From Sipunculus nudus (taxonomy: Eukaryota > Annelida > Sipuncula > Golfingiida > Sipunculidae): a DNA stretch of 64,000 nucleotides. Positions 33,276-46,376 of the stretch are shown here, one piece after another. Within the stretch, counting starts at the first letter, position 1. Each line of letters starts with the position of its first letter. The notes below the pieces were generated by a model. The model worked only from the letters and a program-made list of their open reading frames with translations. It was not told the origin of the DNA and searched no databases. The stretch lies in the NCBI GenBank assembly GCA_026874595.1, contig CM049308.1, positions 53,269,624 through 53,333,623 of the forward strand, given 5' to 3'. A program made the translations under genes and the position numbers.

Positions 33276-35506
33276 CTGAAATCAAATTATAAAAATCGAT
33301 GAACATGTACTGTATATTTGGGAATTAAGTGGACCAGCGCTATTTATTCCTATAAACTATGCTGAGGCCTGTTTCTTTAACATTGTGGTATGGTTAATCG
33401 GGAAAGTATACCGACGAAAATATAATGACCATTCTCTCTAAACTTTAAAGGCCCACCTTACAATGCAACTAAGCACTGACTATTGCTATATATGCGGACT
33501 TTTAGTATCAAGAGAATGCATATTGTAAAGAAAACAGTAGCTCGCTCATTGGTCCCTTCCGGGGAATTCTCAGAGCAGTTTGACTTTGGTGCAGCACCAG
33601 AAACACGCGGCGTCACTGGGGGCCGTATACGGCAAAGTAGAATTTGCAAGCATTTGGAAAGTGGAAGGAGTGGGATCGAATTTAATGTGACCACTTTCTC
33701 AGCAGTAAAGTTGATGATGCATCCACTGGTTTTCTTTTTATAACACCAAGGGGAGACGTTGTTATATACGGGACAGACGGCGTCATTTACTTTTACGGTT
33801 TGTTTTCTTAATATTGGTATTAGGTTAAATAGCAGGACAGATAGAAGCGGCGATATTTGTTTACCCATATTTGTTGCCTGTCCATTGAAACCAATAGTGA
33901 CGGCCGCAGCACGGCATCACTGCGAGTAATATGTATACATTCGCTTAAAACACCCTTGTCAATAAATTCCCGCTTACTTAATATCGGTAAAACAGAACAA
34001 TATGTGTACACCCATGAATCATACGAAAATTTGATTTAACATGACTTGTAGCAAAACTTGCATAATTTATCCGTAACTCTTATCTCTGGTTAATGGCCTG
34101 AAGAAGCAACAATATGAGTCTGTGAGACGCCATATTACTAAACTTTGGAAAATCTTGCAAATGCACTAACAGCTTGTTGTGAGAGCACTATAATCTGTTC
34201 TCATTTATCTATATTTTCGCTCTTTAAATAAAATTGAACGAACTACTTTATATCCTAAATTTATATGCATTTCTATCAAAAGAGCCTGTTACATTTTATT
34301 TAGTTGTCTTATTATAGTGCAGGTTTTATTCTGAAATCGCGGTAAAAGCATACATAGACGTTTATTTACAAAGTTCTTCACTGGGGATGGTTTCTGTAAC
34401 AATTTTATGACTTTGGTACAGACTGAATTTATTGCCGAGCAATGTTCTTGGGCAACCTACATTTAACTGCCCCATACTTTACATTATCTTAGTCATTTAT
34501 CACCGAAATAAAACTGTTCAGTGATTACAACAATTCTCTTGAGCAGATGTTTTAGTTACAGAGCCTTTGGAGGTTTGCCTGCCCATGACTTTTGAAACAG
34601 ACCTTTTATTTGGCTAAAACATTCCACAGGGACAGATCCATTTTTTAATATAAGGAGGGGTCAAATCCGGTGAACTTATGATAAAAACCTAAAAAAAGTC
34701 CCCAATTATGGAAAGGGTGGGGGTCCAGGGCGCAAATATCGGTCTGAAAAGGTGGCGACTAAAACAGGGGAGACTTTCTCGGCTTAATTACAGAAGTTAA
34801 TAAGTAACTTTATACATTAATATTTTTGTCAACGTTTATTTGATTTGATTTTCCAATTTACTATTCATTTTATCAATGGGTATATACTTAAACATATATA
34901 TTATTATGCGAATGGCGTTCCAAAGCGCTTTTCAGTCAGCTTTTTAAACTACATCTTTCGGCAGCTGGTCGTTTTCTGATACTTTTACCTAGGATGACTG
35001 TCTGGAGAGTTTAACCGGCTATAAAATTTAATTATTTTTTTCTGTAAGACCCAGGTTGCCCGTATTCGTCTGCAAGTCTTGTACCTGCCCGCTGGGGAAG
35101 TCTTGTCATTAAATGGAACAGACTCTGCATTATTTATGTAGCAAGCGACGTGAAGAACGGGATAATGTAATTAGTGCCCCCCTGCATAAAGTCAACGTAT
35201 AGACACTTATAACCATGCCGACAGCGCATGAAAGCTAGGCGCTGATTGGACACTCGCTTTATCGCGTTGCTCTTTTTCATTTGCCAATGCTGGGCACGTG
35301 ACACCTTCGATCGTTTGATGAAAATCCTTTATTAGAAGCGCCCATATATGGATTCCTTTTCCGTGGCATCTACCGAAAGCCGAATGAAGTATGTATTTTC
35401 AATTTTGTAGGCTGAATCCCTGCCTAAAATAAAAGTGATATGCGCCAAGGGATGATCCTCGCCCTGTAGATACCTCATGTGACTCCATAAAATTAACACG
35501 ATGAGA

Positions 35507-35537
<31 letters not shown>

Positions 35538-36961
35538 GCAGGCGGAAGATTCTTTTTTTCCTATTGTTATAGGAAGTTTTCTGTTTATTTGCTATTTAAT
35601 TTGAATCTTTTGTACAGGAACCTTCAGTACCTTTATAGGGGCGGTGCTCATTTACACCATGGCATGAACAGTTGGAACAATTAGATATTCAGTTACGGTC
35701 CTTCGTCAGAAGATGACTGTGTTTGACTTTTCGACATGAATATGCTCAGCAAAGTTACTCAGACAGAGTTGATCTAGCTTAGAACTGTGATCCAGTAACA
35801 TTCTTCTCTGCAACTCTCTCATATTCTATGTCCCCATTTAATCCAATATACATATCTTAAATCCAGCTATTCAACTATCTTGTTAGTAGAATTCATGTGA
35901 TTTCTAGTTTAAGCTGCGTATATGTTGAAGAAGTGTTGGTAATATATGTTCAGAATTGTTCATATAACGTCTCTGTGACGGATTTTCATTTACAAGCTGT
36001 TAGTAAACATAGTATCTTTAAAGAACAATCAGAAAAAAAACATGTAATCTAAGATGGTTGGTTGAATATGTGCGGATATTTAAAGGTCACTTGTTGCAAA
36101 ATGCCCTTTACAAAACTCTAATTCGTCTGACTTAGCGCCAGAGGTCCTTGTTGAATGTGTTTGCTATAATGTTATAACCATATATTTAATGTTATATTTA
36201 AATATGTTATATTTAAACAAAACGGACAACCTGTGTGTGGTGGGATCGGCGTTTTCTGGGCTATATTAATAAAAGGGTCAATGGCTGATCTTTAGTTAAC
36301 AGACATAAGATTTGGTTTGAAATCTTGGTTTGGAATGTAAGCCTCTATCAACCCGAAACCACAAAGAATACATCCCAGTCCATTTTAATACATTAAATGT
36401 GCTGAGATTTCTCTATAATGACTGGTAATATAAATACGCGAGAGCCAGCTTCTAAATTTCTCACATCTGCAGGAACGTCTGGGGGCTTTATGCTAATTAT
36501 CAGTATTACATGTTATCAAAAATTTGCTAATCACAGAGATACACTAAGGTGAATCTTGGTTTTACTCAGGTGTGTGAGGGGGCGTATTTTTCTAATGTAC
36601 ACGCCAAGCCACACCCTTCACTCATATACACAGCATGTGATGCTCAATCAAAGGAAACGGCAGATTTAGTTCCTTGTTTTCCTCAATTAGAAAGCAATGG
36701 CTTGGAGTTGCCATAACAGCTGTGCTGTATTAACACAGTGCCAGACGAGGTTATAAAACTGATTTTAGGAATCCGAGGTTTGCTGATTACGGTGTATTAT
36801 CAGGGTTTCCCTAGTGGTTCTATTATCTAGAGGCCGCCCAGCCCAGCCAGCCCTGACATGTTGTGAAGCTACTTGACGGACCACCCCCCCCCCCCCCCCC
36901 CCCCCCGGGCCCTTTTGCATAAATCGCAGCTACTGAACACAAGACTAAACTAGTCATCTAC
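33276..36961. other. intron 1 of the claudin-like gene, left part
   Basis: No exon supported. Contains (GA)n at 35502-35537, a poly(C) run at 36882-36906, and around 35225-35300 a short GC-richer stretch with CCAAT-type words (GATTGG, GCCAAT) and CACGTG that might be regulatory. The rest is AT-rich and featureless. Confidence 0.45.
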
Positions 36962-37216
36962 ATTGTAAGGAATGCAAGCATTCGCCATGTGCTTGTATTC
37001 ACTTATCCGCCACATATTCCCAAGTTCTTGAGTGCATAATTGACTTTACATTTGTAAATATTGATTCGTAATGTTCTTGAAACCGGGTCATGTGCCGGCT
37101 CCACACCAAAATCTAATCTTTCTTGGCCCATTCCCGAAATTCCCTGAAAATTACACGAGATTCACAAACACACACCCGAACGGTGATGAAAGAATACCCT
37201 TCTGACGGAGGCAATA
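36962..37216 (+). repeat. dispersed repeat family A, copy 5
   Basis: Has GAATGCAAGCATTCGCCATG at the left, then CACTTATCCGCCACATATTC, CATGTGCCGGCTCCACACCA and TTACACGAGATTC, and ends CTGACGGAGGCAAT. Confidence 0.65.
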
Positions 37217-38283
37217 AAATTCTCTGTTCCACAGGTCGGTAAGGTAAAACATGTTAATCATTCGGGTCACAGAAGAAATTATTTTATTGACGATGGTCTC
37301 ATGCAATAATATAATATTAAAATTATTAAAATGCTTTTGAACTATCATAAAAACTGCCATGCCTACAGGCAAATATTTCTCATAAAATCTTCCTACTTAG
37401 AAATCTTCACCATTCTTCAATTCTCACAAAACCCGAAACGGAAAGTATTCATATGTTTGCTCCCTTTCCATTTCCATTTTATATTTCGAGCCTCAAAAAA
37501 AGAATAGTCTGTGAAAGCGATAGCAACAATCAGTATGCAATAGAGACCTACAGATAATGGTAAAACATTAAATTGTTTCCCATAATCAATTGTTACGAAG
37601 CGGCGCCTTACACCTCGCTATAAACACTTAGACACCTGGTACAATGACGGAGGTAGAGTCCGATCTGGACAGATTCAGGTCACGTGGTTACCACAAACTT
37701 CCTCATAGCACCTTAGTTGTTTCATACCTACAAGGTTTGCCTTGTTTTTTTTTCTAGGACTGACATGCCTGTTTTTTATCCTACTTTTTGTAAAGGTCAC
37801 TGAAGCGCCGGCATCGTGCTTGGCGTTACGCATAGACCTAGCACGAATTGAACTAGTTACGGTTGTACCTTGTTGATCGCGATCAGTTGTTCCAAAACAC
37901 AACTTACAGGTTCTTGGTGTAAATGAGAGCGTGCGGAGATTGTATGGAACAGATTAACAAGATCAGTACTGGCCGACAAATGAGCTTACCTTCGTAAATA
38001 ACTTGCTTTTACTCAACGGCTACAGGCCTGCCGTTTTCTTACACACTTCAGTTGATATTTGTTAGGAAAAAGACCTATGATATATAAACAAGCTAATCCT
38101 CAGAAAATATGCTGATGGCTTTAACATCTTTAGACTGTTTACTATTGCTATGTACCACCGCGTAAATATTTACTAGAAACTCACTTCTTTAATGAGGCCA
38201 AATTATATTCCGTATATATTTTAAAATTTATATTATCATATAATATATGATAATCATTCCAACTGTCACCGATGATCAAAAGC

Positions 38284-38318
<35 letters not shown>

Positions 38319-39094
38319 CAGCAGCAGCAGCAGCAGCAGCAGCATTATTTATTTTATTCTCATATCTAGAATTCTTAAAGGGAACTATTCACATACCTTG
38401 TATGTTGAATATACATGAAATATAGTATTTACCCCTTACATCATTATCGTTTATGTCAATATGTGGTTCTGACACCGTCTGCTTACTCCTGTGCACATTT
38501 AGAAAAAAGGCGTGCATCGGGCATGACCAGTGGAACAATTAATATTCATAGCGCAAGCCACCTGGTGGCCGCATCTCCCACTAAGTACAAATCATTATTT
38601 TTCAATCTTCCAATATGTTTTCCTTATTAATGTTACTGCTCCTTTTTGGTAGTTGTCTTGTTATGGTAAACAGTGCATACGTTGTCTATGTTTACACACA
38701 CACAGAACCATAACAACGTATATAACAAATAAATTGGCCATAGCATATCCCTGTGCCGGGATGGTTTTGCTTTGAAACGTTTGTATTCATCATAATGACG
38801 TTATATACCGTGAAATAAGGTATTTATTCGCTGCCAAAATAATATAAATGAACATGAGTTCAAACAGATTATAAGCTAATATTATATTGTTTGAAAAGTA
38901 TTACATATATGCCACAAAATGCAAAAGAGCACTCTTATCAAGTGATGGAGTAAAAGAATTATAAACAAGCAAATTCAAGGAATTTATGTCCCTCGCTTCC
39001 GCCTCATACTAGCGACATCTATTGGTGATAAGTGACGCTGAATGTGTTGATTCATCATATTAACAATGAAAGATCCTATTGTATTATTATCTGG
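37217..39094. other. intron 1 sequence
   Basis: Nothing recognised apart from the compound microsatellite at 38283-38344. Minus-strand ORFs at 37151-37372 and 37675-37902 lack domains and splice support. Confidence 0.45.
38283..38344. repeat. (GA)n followed by (GCA)n
   Basis: About 38 bp of GA repeats followed by eight GCA/CAG units. The CAG run lies outside any ORF of note. Confidence 0.95.
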
Positions 39095-39290
39095 TCAGAC
39101 ATAAACTCTTGGCCCAATCCCATCCAAGGTAAGCATAAAATCAATCAAGGACCCAAATTTGAATGAAACCGGAGAATATTTATGAAAGTTATCGCACGGA
39201 AACGAAAACCTGATGGTCGGATAGACAGATGAACAGTCAGCGAACAAACCCAAAACAATATCCCCCGTTCCAAGGAAGTGAGGGACAAAA
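39095..39290 (-). repeat. dispersed repeat family D, copy 2
   Basis: On the minus strand it contains CAGGTTTTCGTTTCCGTGCG, ATAACTTTCATAAATATTCT and TTGATTGATTTTATGCTTAC, in the same order as the copy at 20985-21165. Confidence 0.6.
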
Positions 39291-40069
39291 ATTATTATCT
39301 CATTGAGTTGCGATGTACAAATGTAAACTCAATTACACAAAACATTGTGGAAACCGTTTATCATTTTGTGCCTTGGTGTATTGATATGGATTCTATGTCT
39401 TTCTATTGCTATCTCTTGTATACATATATATGTATCGTTGTATTTGTTTTATATTTCGAACAATAGCAAAATTATTTAAAAATGTATATATTATGTTCGT
39501 GTGCCTTTAACAGAACTTGAAGATCGAGTATCACATACGAGATTTTTCCAAGCCGACGTAAAGGCAATACATCAAATAAATTAATCACATTACAGACGGC
39601 GCCGGTGGATGACCCTTTGGTGCGAAGACATAGTCCAAAAATAAGACTGGTGCAGAAAATAGTTTTGCACATAAACACCAATTGTATTAAATTAATGTAT
39701 ATTCATTCCCAAATAATATCACAGCCTAACTTGCCGTAAAAGTGGCTGATGTTTTACGACTGGTACGGATTTGATGCTTTTGAATTAGGAAACGGCCGAC
39801 GGGAACCGTGGTCCAAGGCCACCGATCGATTTTCAGACATATTTCACGGAGTGCGGGATACATCACTGCTGCGAAAAAAATGGCCAAGATATGACAGGCA
39901 GCACTTTCAGTAATGTTAATATAAAAGCTTCCTTGGAGACATATTATTTTCCAGTTAGCCTATCATTTGAGCTTTTATTCAACTTCAAGGCTTGTTCCGC
40001 TGTATCGTGTTTAACAGGGTCATTAGAAATGCCTTTAACAAGTATGACCGAATCAATAACGTCTTTTAA

Positions 40070-40391
40070 GGCCAAAAAAAATAAAAGGTATGGTTCTCAG
40101 GCACCGCCCGCGTCAATTTTAACCCCCCCCCCCCCCCCCCCGCATCAAACATTTTTATTTTGATTTTCATCTTTCAAGAAGATAAAATAATACAATATCG
40201 ATACCATTATCTTTTTTATGTAGTGCCTTTACCTGTTTAGCAAGAAGAAACCTGTCATTTTCATGCTTTTCCCAGATCAAATGACATTTTATCGAAACAT
40301 ACAAAAAAAAGGTAAAAAATAAAATACCGCCCGCCGGCATTGATTTCTGAAAAATGGTGCCTGAGAACCATACCCTTTTATTTTTTTGGCC
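40070..40391 (-). mobile_element. Harbinger-like MITE, copy 3 (best preserved ends)
   Basis: The left end GGCCAAAAAAAATAAAAGG and the next block TATGGTTCTCAGGCACC are inverted at the right as GGTGCCTGAGAACCATA, CCCTTTTATTTTTTTGGCC. The terminal inverted repeats are therefore about 36 bp. The flanks are TAA (40067-40069) and TAA (40392-40394). A poly(C) run (40122-40141) sits just inside the left end. The interior aligns in reverse with copies 1 and 2. Confidence 0.8.
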
Positions 40392-40474
40392 TAATAACAT
40401 TCTCTTTTAAATGAGACATCTCCGTCTCAGACAAAAGCGTCTACTACTCTTGGTATATAATGTGTTTGGTTCAT

Positions 40475-40842
40475 ATTAGCGAGGCTAATCTTTCGCGATT
40501 TATTACTTGATCATTGTTTCGCGAGGGTTCCATTTTCGCGATCAGTAACCGACACATAATATATCCTTCATCACATTATTTAATATGTCTGTTAAATCAT
40601 AGGCAGATAATATGAAAGACCTGACATTATTTATCATGTCAATTTTTTATTACGGGAAACAATAAGATATGTCATTATATATTATATTAATCTTTTGCCT
40701 TTCGAAATTTTAAACATACATAAAATGCCAATGAGGCCATGCAACAAATTACCGTTCAGCTGAGTCTTATTCACGATGGTTTAATTTTTTCGATAATTTA
40801 CCTTTCGCAAATAATGGAAATTTTAAACCCTCGCAAACAAAA
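40475..40842. repeat. two TTCGCGA-family repeats
   Basis: At 40475-40542 the words TTAGCGAGGCTAATCTTTCG and TTTCGCGAGGGTTCCATTTT occur. At 40768-40842 TTCACGATGGTTTAATTTTT is mirrored by AAATTTTAAACCCTCGCAAA. Both fit the pattern of the 63-bp element at 25940. Confidence 0.55.
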
Positions 40843-40875
40843 AGCCGACCACAGTATCTTGAATCCTTCCAGACT

Positions 40876-41250
40876 GGCTTTTGTGGCTCAGGGTTAGAAC
40901 GCAGGAATCAAAGTCGGGAGATCGTGAGTTCGAGTCTCAGCTGAGGCGGTTAGATTTTTCACGGTCGGCTCCAACCCAGGGTGAGCGCTGTGTAGGCTTA
41001 AAGGGGTGTTTCACTCACAAACCCTGCCTTTCGAGGGTTCCTCGGTGTTATGACCCAGCAATGGGGATGACACACGCCAGGACCCACAGGAGCGGTACAC
41101 CGAGCCAGGTTGACACCATGATAATCGGGTATAAGCCCCTGTCACGTAGTCCAAAACCGTAATGGAACTCTGCAGGTGTACGTAGTAATAGGAAAGCAAG
41201 CATTTAAAAATGGAAGCGGTTACCTCCACCTTAAAATCAATAAAAAAAAA
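40876..41250 (+). mobile_element. tRNA-derived SINE with A-rich tail and target duplication
   Basis: The first 70 bp look like a tRNA: a box A word TGGCTCAGGGT (40884-40894) and a box B word GTTCGAGTCT (40928-40937) about 35 bp apart, the arrangement needed for RNA polymerase III. A body of about 290 bp follows, then the A-rich tail AATCAATAAAAAAAAA. The flanks GAATCCTTCC (40861-40870) and GAATCCTTTC (41255-41264) are a 9-of-10 direct duplication, as left by target-primed reverse transcription. A truncated relative lies at 44953-45180. The ORF across it (40881-41162) is not a gene. Confidence 0.8.
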
Positions 41251-41957
41251 TCCGGAATCCTTTCATTCTGCTGTGGAACATTGTGTAGTCGGAAACATCG
41301 AACCCCCAACAGGATGATCTTTACTATGTAGGACGGCACACCTGTTACGGTTCAACAACCCCATCCCAGGTAACCTCCAGAACAAAGGTATCAGCTGTTG
41401 CCGATCGAATGCACGATTATAATGAAATGGCCGTAACATTGGGACAGAATCCTGTGAATTGAATGTTGTTTATTGTCCCCCCCCCCCCCCACCCCCCAAA
41501 AAAATGGTTGTACCATGGTTGGATTCCAAACCCTCTAAATCATTTCAACAGGATCTTTTCATAACTGTTTGCGTCAATTTGCTGAAAGACAGACTAAGGG
41601 TAAATGATAATACCTCTCGCCACCTGGAATGATTATACATCGTGAACTATTCTATTTATACATAGTAAAAAACTCTTGATATTATCTAAGGGATGCGATT
41701 TCGAAACTTCCATATTAATGACTCACGAATGAAATGTCTGTTTAAAGATATCACATATTATCATATAATTTTAAAATATCATCTAGTACTGGATAGACAG
41801 GAATATAAACATCACAGGAATCATTGGTCGCTTTCCCCTTGTATGCGCTATACAAAGGCATGATAACATATTTAATTTTTCATGATATTTCAAAATAAAT
41901 CACATCCAGGTCACACCCTAATTATCAGTTATAACTAGTAATTTGCAATCTTGTTTT

Positions 41958-42209
41958 CGGCACATATTCTTAGGTTTTTCGTACATGATTGACTCTACAT
42001 TTGCGAATCATCCTTGATTTTCGTCCCTGAATCCTGATCATGTGCCGGATCCACACCCTAAATCTAATCAATTCTTCATTGGCCCATAATAGAAATTTCC
42101 AGAAAATGTCATGAGATTCCGTTCATGACTACGTGAGTTATTTTTTTTCGACAAACACAAACACACACGAACGGGGATGAACACATACCCTCCTGGCGGA
42201 GGCAATCAA
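41958..42209 (+). repeat. dispersed repeat family A, copy 6 (5' truncated)
   Basis: Contains GATCATGTGCCGGATCCACA, CAATTCTTCATTGGCCCATA, GTCATGAGATTCCGTTCATG and the end CTCCTGGCGGAGGCAATC. The 5' box is missing. Confidence 0.65.
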
Positions 42210-44520
42210 CTGTTCCTTGCCATTTGTCTTATAACCTTAGGTTTTAATAACAAAAAGTGCTACAACGGGCCCCAAGATGCCTGTAGCCGTTAAAGTTCCC
42301 GTCAGAAGCAAAGGCACAGCCGCAAATGGTCCTGCATACACATTCATCTAGGAAGCAAACCACATTTAAAAACCTCAAAAATTGAGGCCACATAACAGTA
42401 AAATGTAACGGAAATTCTTCCATCATTTCATGAGATATATTTCCAACAGACAAGCAAGTGATAACATAATGCGGGTTAATTTAAACGGTGACCATATACA
42501 AACCTCGCCAAGCAGTGGGTCACTTACACACCCGTATTTTTATCATAAGATATGTACATAATGTGGATTCAAAGGGCATTGTATTATGTGGCCAGTAAAG
42601 CGATTCCCATGTATTGTCAGGTATCTGGGTCAGCTACAGTTACTTGATGTATTAGAATCTGGGGAGGAAAAGCAGTCGTGATATATAATGCACAGGACCG
42701 GAAAAACGGGTCACCAAGGAGACTCAGAGAGGAAAAAAAGACTGAGACAAAGTGTGATAATTTGTTATAAAGACTACGCTATATTTATAAAATATTCTTT
42801 TTTTTGCTTTATATAATTTTAAAGCAGTGTAATATTTATGATCTTTGTATTTTTTTAATTAAGTTATATATGAAAACCTGATTATAGTGTAAAAAATGAT
42901 AAATTAAAACTTAAGTTTGACTTTTTTCATCCACTTTGAGAGACTAAGGCATTCTATATTCTGAAATCAACGATATTTTATGAAGTAGTTTATTCAATTT
43001 TTTCATCTTTACATGAATTTGCAAGAATATTAACTTTTCAACAGTCACTGATTTCTAAGCTGGTATAGACTGAGCCATATGCTTTTTTATAACCATCTTT
43101 TGATCCATCGGTTGCAAATAATTTATATTTATAATTTATTAATTAATTAATTATTATTTAAAATAGAATTGAATAAGCTAGAATTTAGTTTTAAACTCTG
43201 CTGCTGTAAAGGCAAAACCAGTGATAGATTATTGTATGAAGTCCTGTGAATATTAACCAGTTCAATGTAGGGTCAGACTTACATCACGTTCATGAAGTTA
43301 GCAGGCTTGAATATAAGTGGGCCAGAGTTTTTCTTTCTTTATAGGTTGAATAGTCATAAATTCCCTGTCTGTCACGCTTGAATGTATTGTACAGTCACAT
43401 AGTCATAAAATGTATCTTTGTCACATAATGTGTATCTCAGCTGTATCATGTATCTTAATTGGATCTTACAATGCATCACACATACACCTGTTTATAAAAT
43501 ACATTTACATGCCAATGTTATCAACACTCATTAGTTTTCATTGAATACCTGTTTTCATTTCATCTAATATAAACTTATCTCATCTTATCTTAATTTATTT
43601 TACCCTATTCTTATACTATCTTGTCATAATTGATGAAGGTCCCCAAGTCGGATACCCTTCCACTTGCTCGTGTCTTTCATGTAAGTATAAAAGATATATG
43701 TGACTATGGTAGTCCCGGGGCATATTCCATCCAGCCCAGGACGATTTACGAGCTGTCGGTCTGCTGAGGCAGCATGAAAGGAGATTATGGTCGACGGACC
43801 CGTGGAGCCCCGTGCAGCACTGTCATGTAAGTACACAAAGGTCGCAACACGTTAACTCTATGACTACGTAACCAATAAAGCAACTTTAACCCTTTGCTGT
43901 CTGTTTCATCCTATCTTATATTTTGACCATTTCGTTCTCATCAGGATGCAAGGTGGGAAAATGCATTGTGCTACAGATTTTAGATTTTATGAATTTCCTT
44001 GCATAAATCTGAATTAATGGTAATATTTCAATAAAAATCGTATAGATTTTATTTGTCTAAAAGTCCTTTCAGTTTGTATAAACAACATTTAGCATAGATC
44101 ACGCTGTGAAAAAATTGGTAACCTGAAAGTTTTGTAATAACTCGAAGTTACTCATGAAAAATTGGTTATAGTATATCTTATAACCAATGTATACACTTAG
44201 GCCATATGATGACCTGATTTAAGAAGCAATATAAAAAAAATTATTGGTTCCTTGACTGGATTTATAATACTCTTCATATTTAATCTTTGTCATGTATTTC
44301 TTTTTCAGTCGAATACTTGATGATGCGATTCTTGGCCCTCAAAGCCAAGTAAAAGGCTTGATTCGGAGACACTCAAAAATCGGCCCCTACTTTACTAAAA
44401 TTTAACAGTGTACATATACCTTTGACACTGTTTTTTTAATGTATTGTGATGTAGTGTTGATTCATATTCATTTAAGCAACACCGTGCCATGTGAATAGCT
44501 TCTACTATTGCCACTGTCAC
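42210..44520. other. intron 1 sequence, nothing recognised
   Basis: AT-rich. Short ORFs (42244-42453 and 43624-43836, minus) lack domains or convincing splice sites. Confidence 0.4.
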
Positions 44521-44640
44521 TTAATATCAGATCCGCAAAGAACCCAAAGGAAAACGATAATAGTCCTTCGACCAATAACGCAGCACACATTGCAAGTAAA
44601 GCCTGCCTCAGTTCACTCAAACTACCGTTTCGTAACATAC
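44521..44640 (-). CDS. candidate alternative or relic exon in intron 1 of the claudin-like gene
   Basis: On the minus strand an AG acceptor (GGTTTTACAG) is followed by a 120-nt open segment that ends at A|GTGAC, a moderate donor. Both ends are phase 1 and the length is a multiple of three, so it could be spliced between exon 1 and exon 2, or replace exon 2, without changing frame. It encodes GMLRNGSLSELRQALLAMCA followed by ALLVEGLLSFSFGFF, a hydrophobic helix. It shares the G-x-I/L-R start and the QA-M/L-M/L helix start with exon 2 (GYIRGTQAMML). The polypyrimidine tract is weak. It could equally be a decayed exon of a lost duplicate or pure chance. Confidence 0.3.
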
Positions 44641-44952
44641 CTGTAAAACCGACCATGACAGAACAGTTGAGAGTACTAATTTATGCATGGAGGCCCACGG
44701 TAGCGCAGCGTGGGCCATAATGTAACGTTAAGGGTTTAAATATTCAACAGCAGCGTTCGCTGTCATCTCTCGGGGGTCGCTTAATGAGTAATCAGTGCTT
44801 GTTTCTTAAATTAGAGGGTTCATTACGCTTAACCTTTATAAAATAATCAGTCCACCTGGCCTCGTTAGAGTTTTAAATTATCCACATTCAGAATGAAAGA
44901 CAAACCATAATGTTAAACGGTAATTATATTGTAACAACTGGTTCTTGTGTGA

Positions 44953-45180
44953 TTTAAGTTATGTGGTTTATTCCTCGGTGGTATGCCTCAGCTATGGATA
45001 CGATAACACACCCAGGGTGCAGTAGTCACCGGGCATAGTTAACACCAGGATATAAAATGAAAGGAACCGTGCGATACTGCCCTGTCACATAGTCCTAAAC
45101 CGCAATGGAAATCTACAGATTTACATAGAGTTAAGCTAGCATTAAAAATTAAGGCGGTTACCTCCACAAACAACAAACAC
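44953..45180 (+). mobile_element. 5'-truncated copy of the SINE
   Basis: TTCCTCGGTGGTATGCCTCA, the segment CCCTGTCACATAGTCCTAAA and the end GGCGGTTACCTCCAC correspond in order to the 3' two thirds of the SINE at 40876. The tRNA-like head is absent, as expected for incomplete reverse transcription. Confidence 0.65.
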
Positions 45181-46376
45181 TTAAAAATAAGGTGAAAAAA
45201 GTTCTGAACTCACAAAAATGAGTGAGACAAATGAGACAAATGTAACAATGTAAAATGTACTTTATAATAGTCAAATGTTATTGATAGAAGATCGTCTGCC
45301 GAGCGTGGGGACATGATCCGTAGCAGAACTAGGTCACTCAGGTGTTCCCTCATTAGTATACAGACTTGGATGAACTTCATGTTTCTCGCAAACTGAATAC
45401 ATCACGTGCATAAAATATGACAAAATCAACCCTAATGGCAGGGCTCGCCAAGGCTAGACTTAAACAAATTAAATGTCCTACCCGGTTACAGAGTGTATAA
45501 GAATACCTAACACCATTTTATCCAGTAACCAACAACCAATTATTATTACCCTTCGATAAATAATGTTGGCCCGAGGTATAATGTACTTTATAAATAAGAC
45601 ACAGCTTAATGTCACACACTATCATTAAATGTCATATTTGAACTTCCCTTCTATATGTATTGTCTAATAATGTAATAAACACAGAAATTGGTATACCCCT
45701 TTTCAGCTTGAAACCACGCAGGTATAATATACAATATACATTTGCGGTGGGGTATTGATTATAATTTAGATACTGCGGCTTAGTGGAAGAGCTTTGTTTC
45801 TATTAAATTGACTATATATCACAAAAGGTCCTATGATCTCTCGTTCTTCTCCGCCTCGTTCTCATCTACAATCCCCACGTGACTAGCTATAACCAAACCC
45901 CGTGTGGCCAGAAAGATTACGTCCCAATAAAACCCTGCCATAGCTTAGCCTATAATCACCACATTTTCAAGCCAGCGGTGCCAATACACTTTCGCGACTT
46001 GAAAGAAAGTGGCTTCAGATCACGAATAGCCTCGTTATGGAGAGGAAGCTCTCAAATAAAGAAGTGGCAAAAACTGCACTGTTTGTGTATGGTTATCATC
46101 CTGTTAGGCTTTGGCGAAAATAGGGGATTCAGAGTTTATATTCAAATACGTGCATCATGTGATATCTTCCAGGTTTTGATAGACTTTTGTAGCTTCAATA
46201 AAGCCATGGGACTTATCCATGATCCTTTGCAACACTGTTTACTACTGGTATTTCATGTTAGGGTGATATATTGTACTATTGATTGTTAAGCTGTACCAAG
46301 AAGGCCTTGTGTCGAAGGCTTCCCTGTTCTCTTATACAGTAAGAGTGTTTTTTTTTTAACTCTTTATATATGTATA
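45181..46376. other. intron 1 sequence, nothing recognised
   Basis: A 136-codon ORF at 45879-46289 (plus) has no domain or splice context that I can support. Confidence 0.4.

Noticed and set aside
34636-34790. Another CGGATCCAGG-type MITE
   Set aside because: Some similar words (GGGGGTCCAGGGCGC) are present, but I could not find matching inverted ends.
40876-40948. Functional tRNA gene
   Set aside because: Box A and box B are present, but the piece is followed by a SINE body, an A-rich tail and target duplications, so it is a SINE head.
40881-41162. 93-codon ORF as a gene
   Set aside because: It is contained entirely in the SINE.
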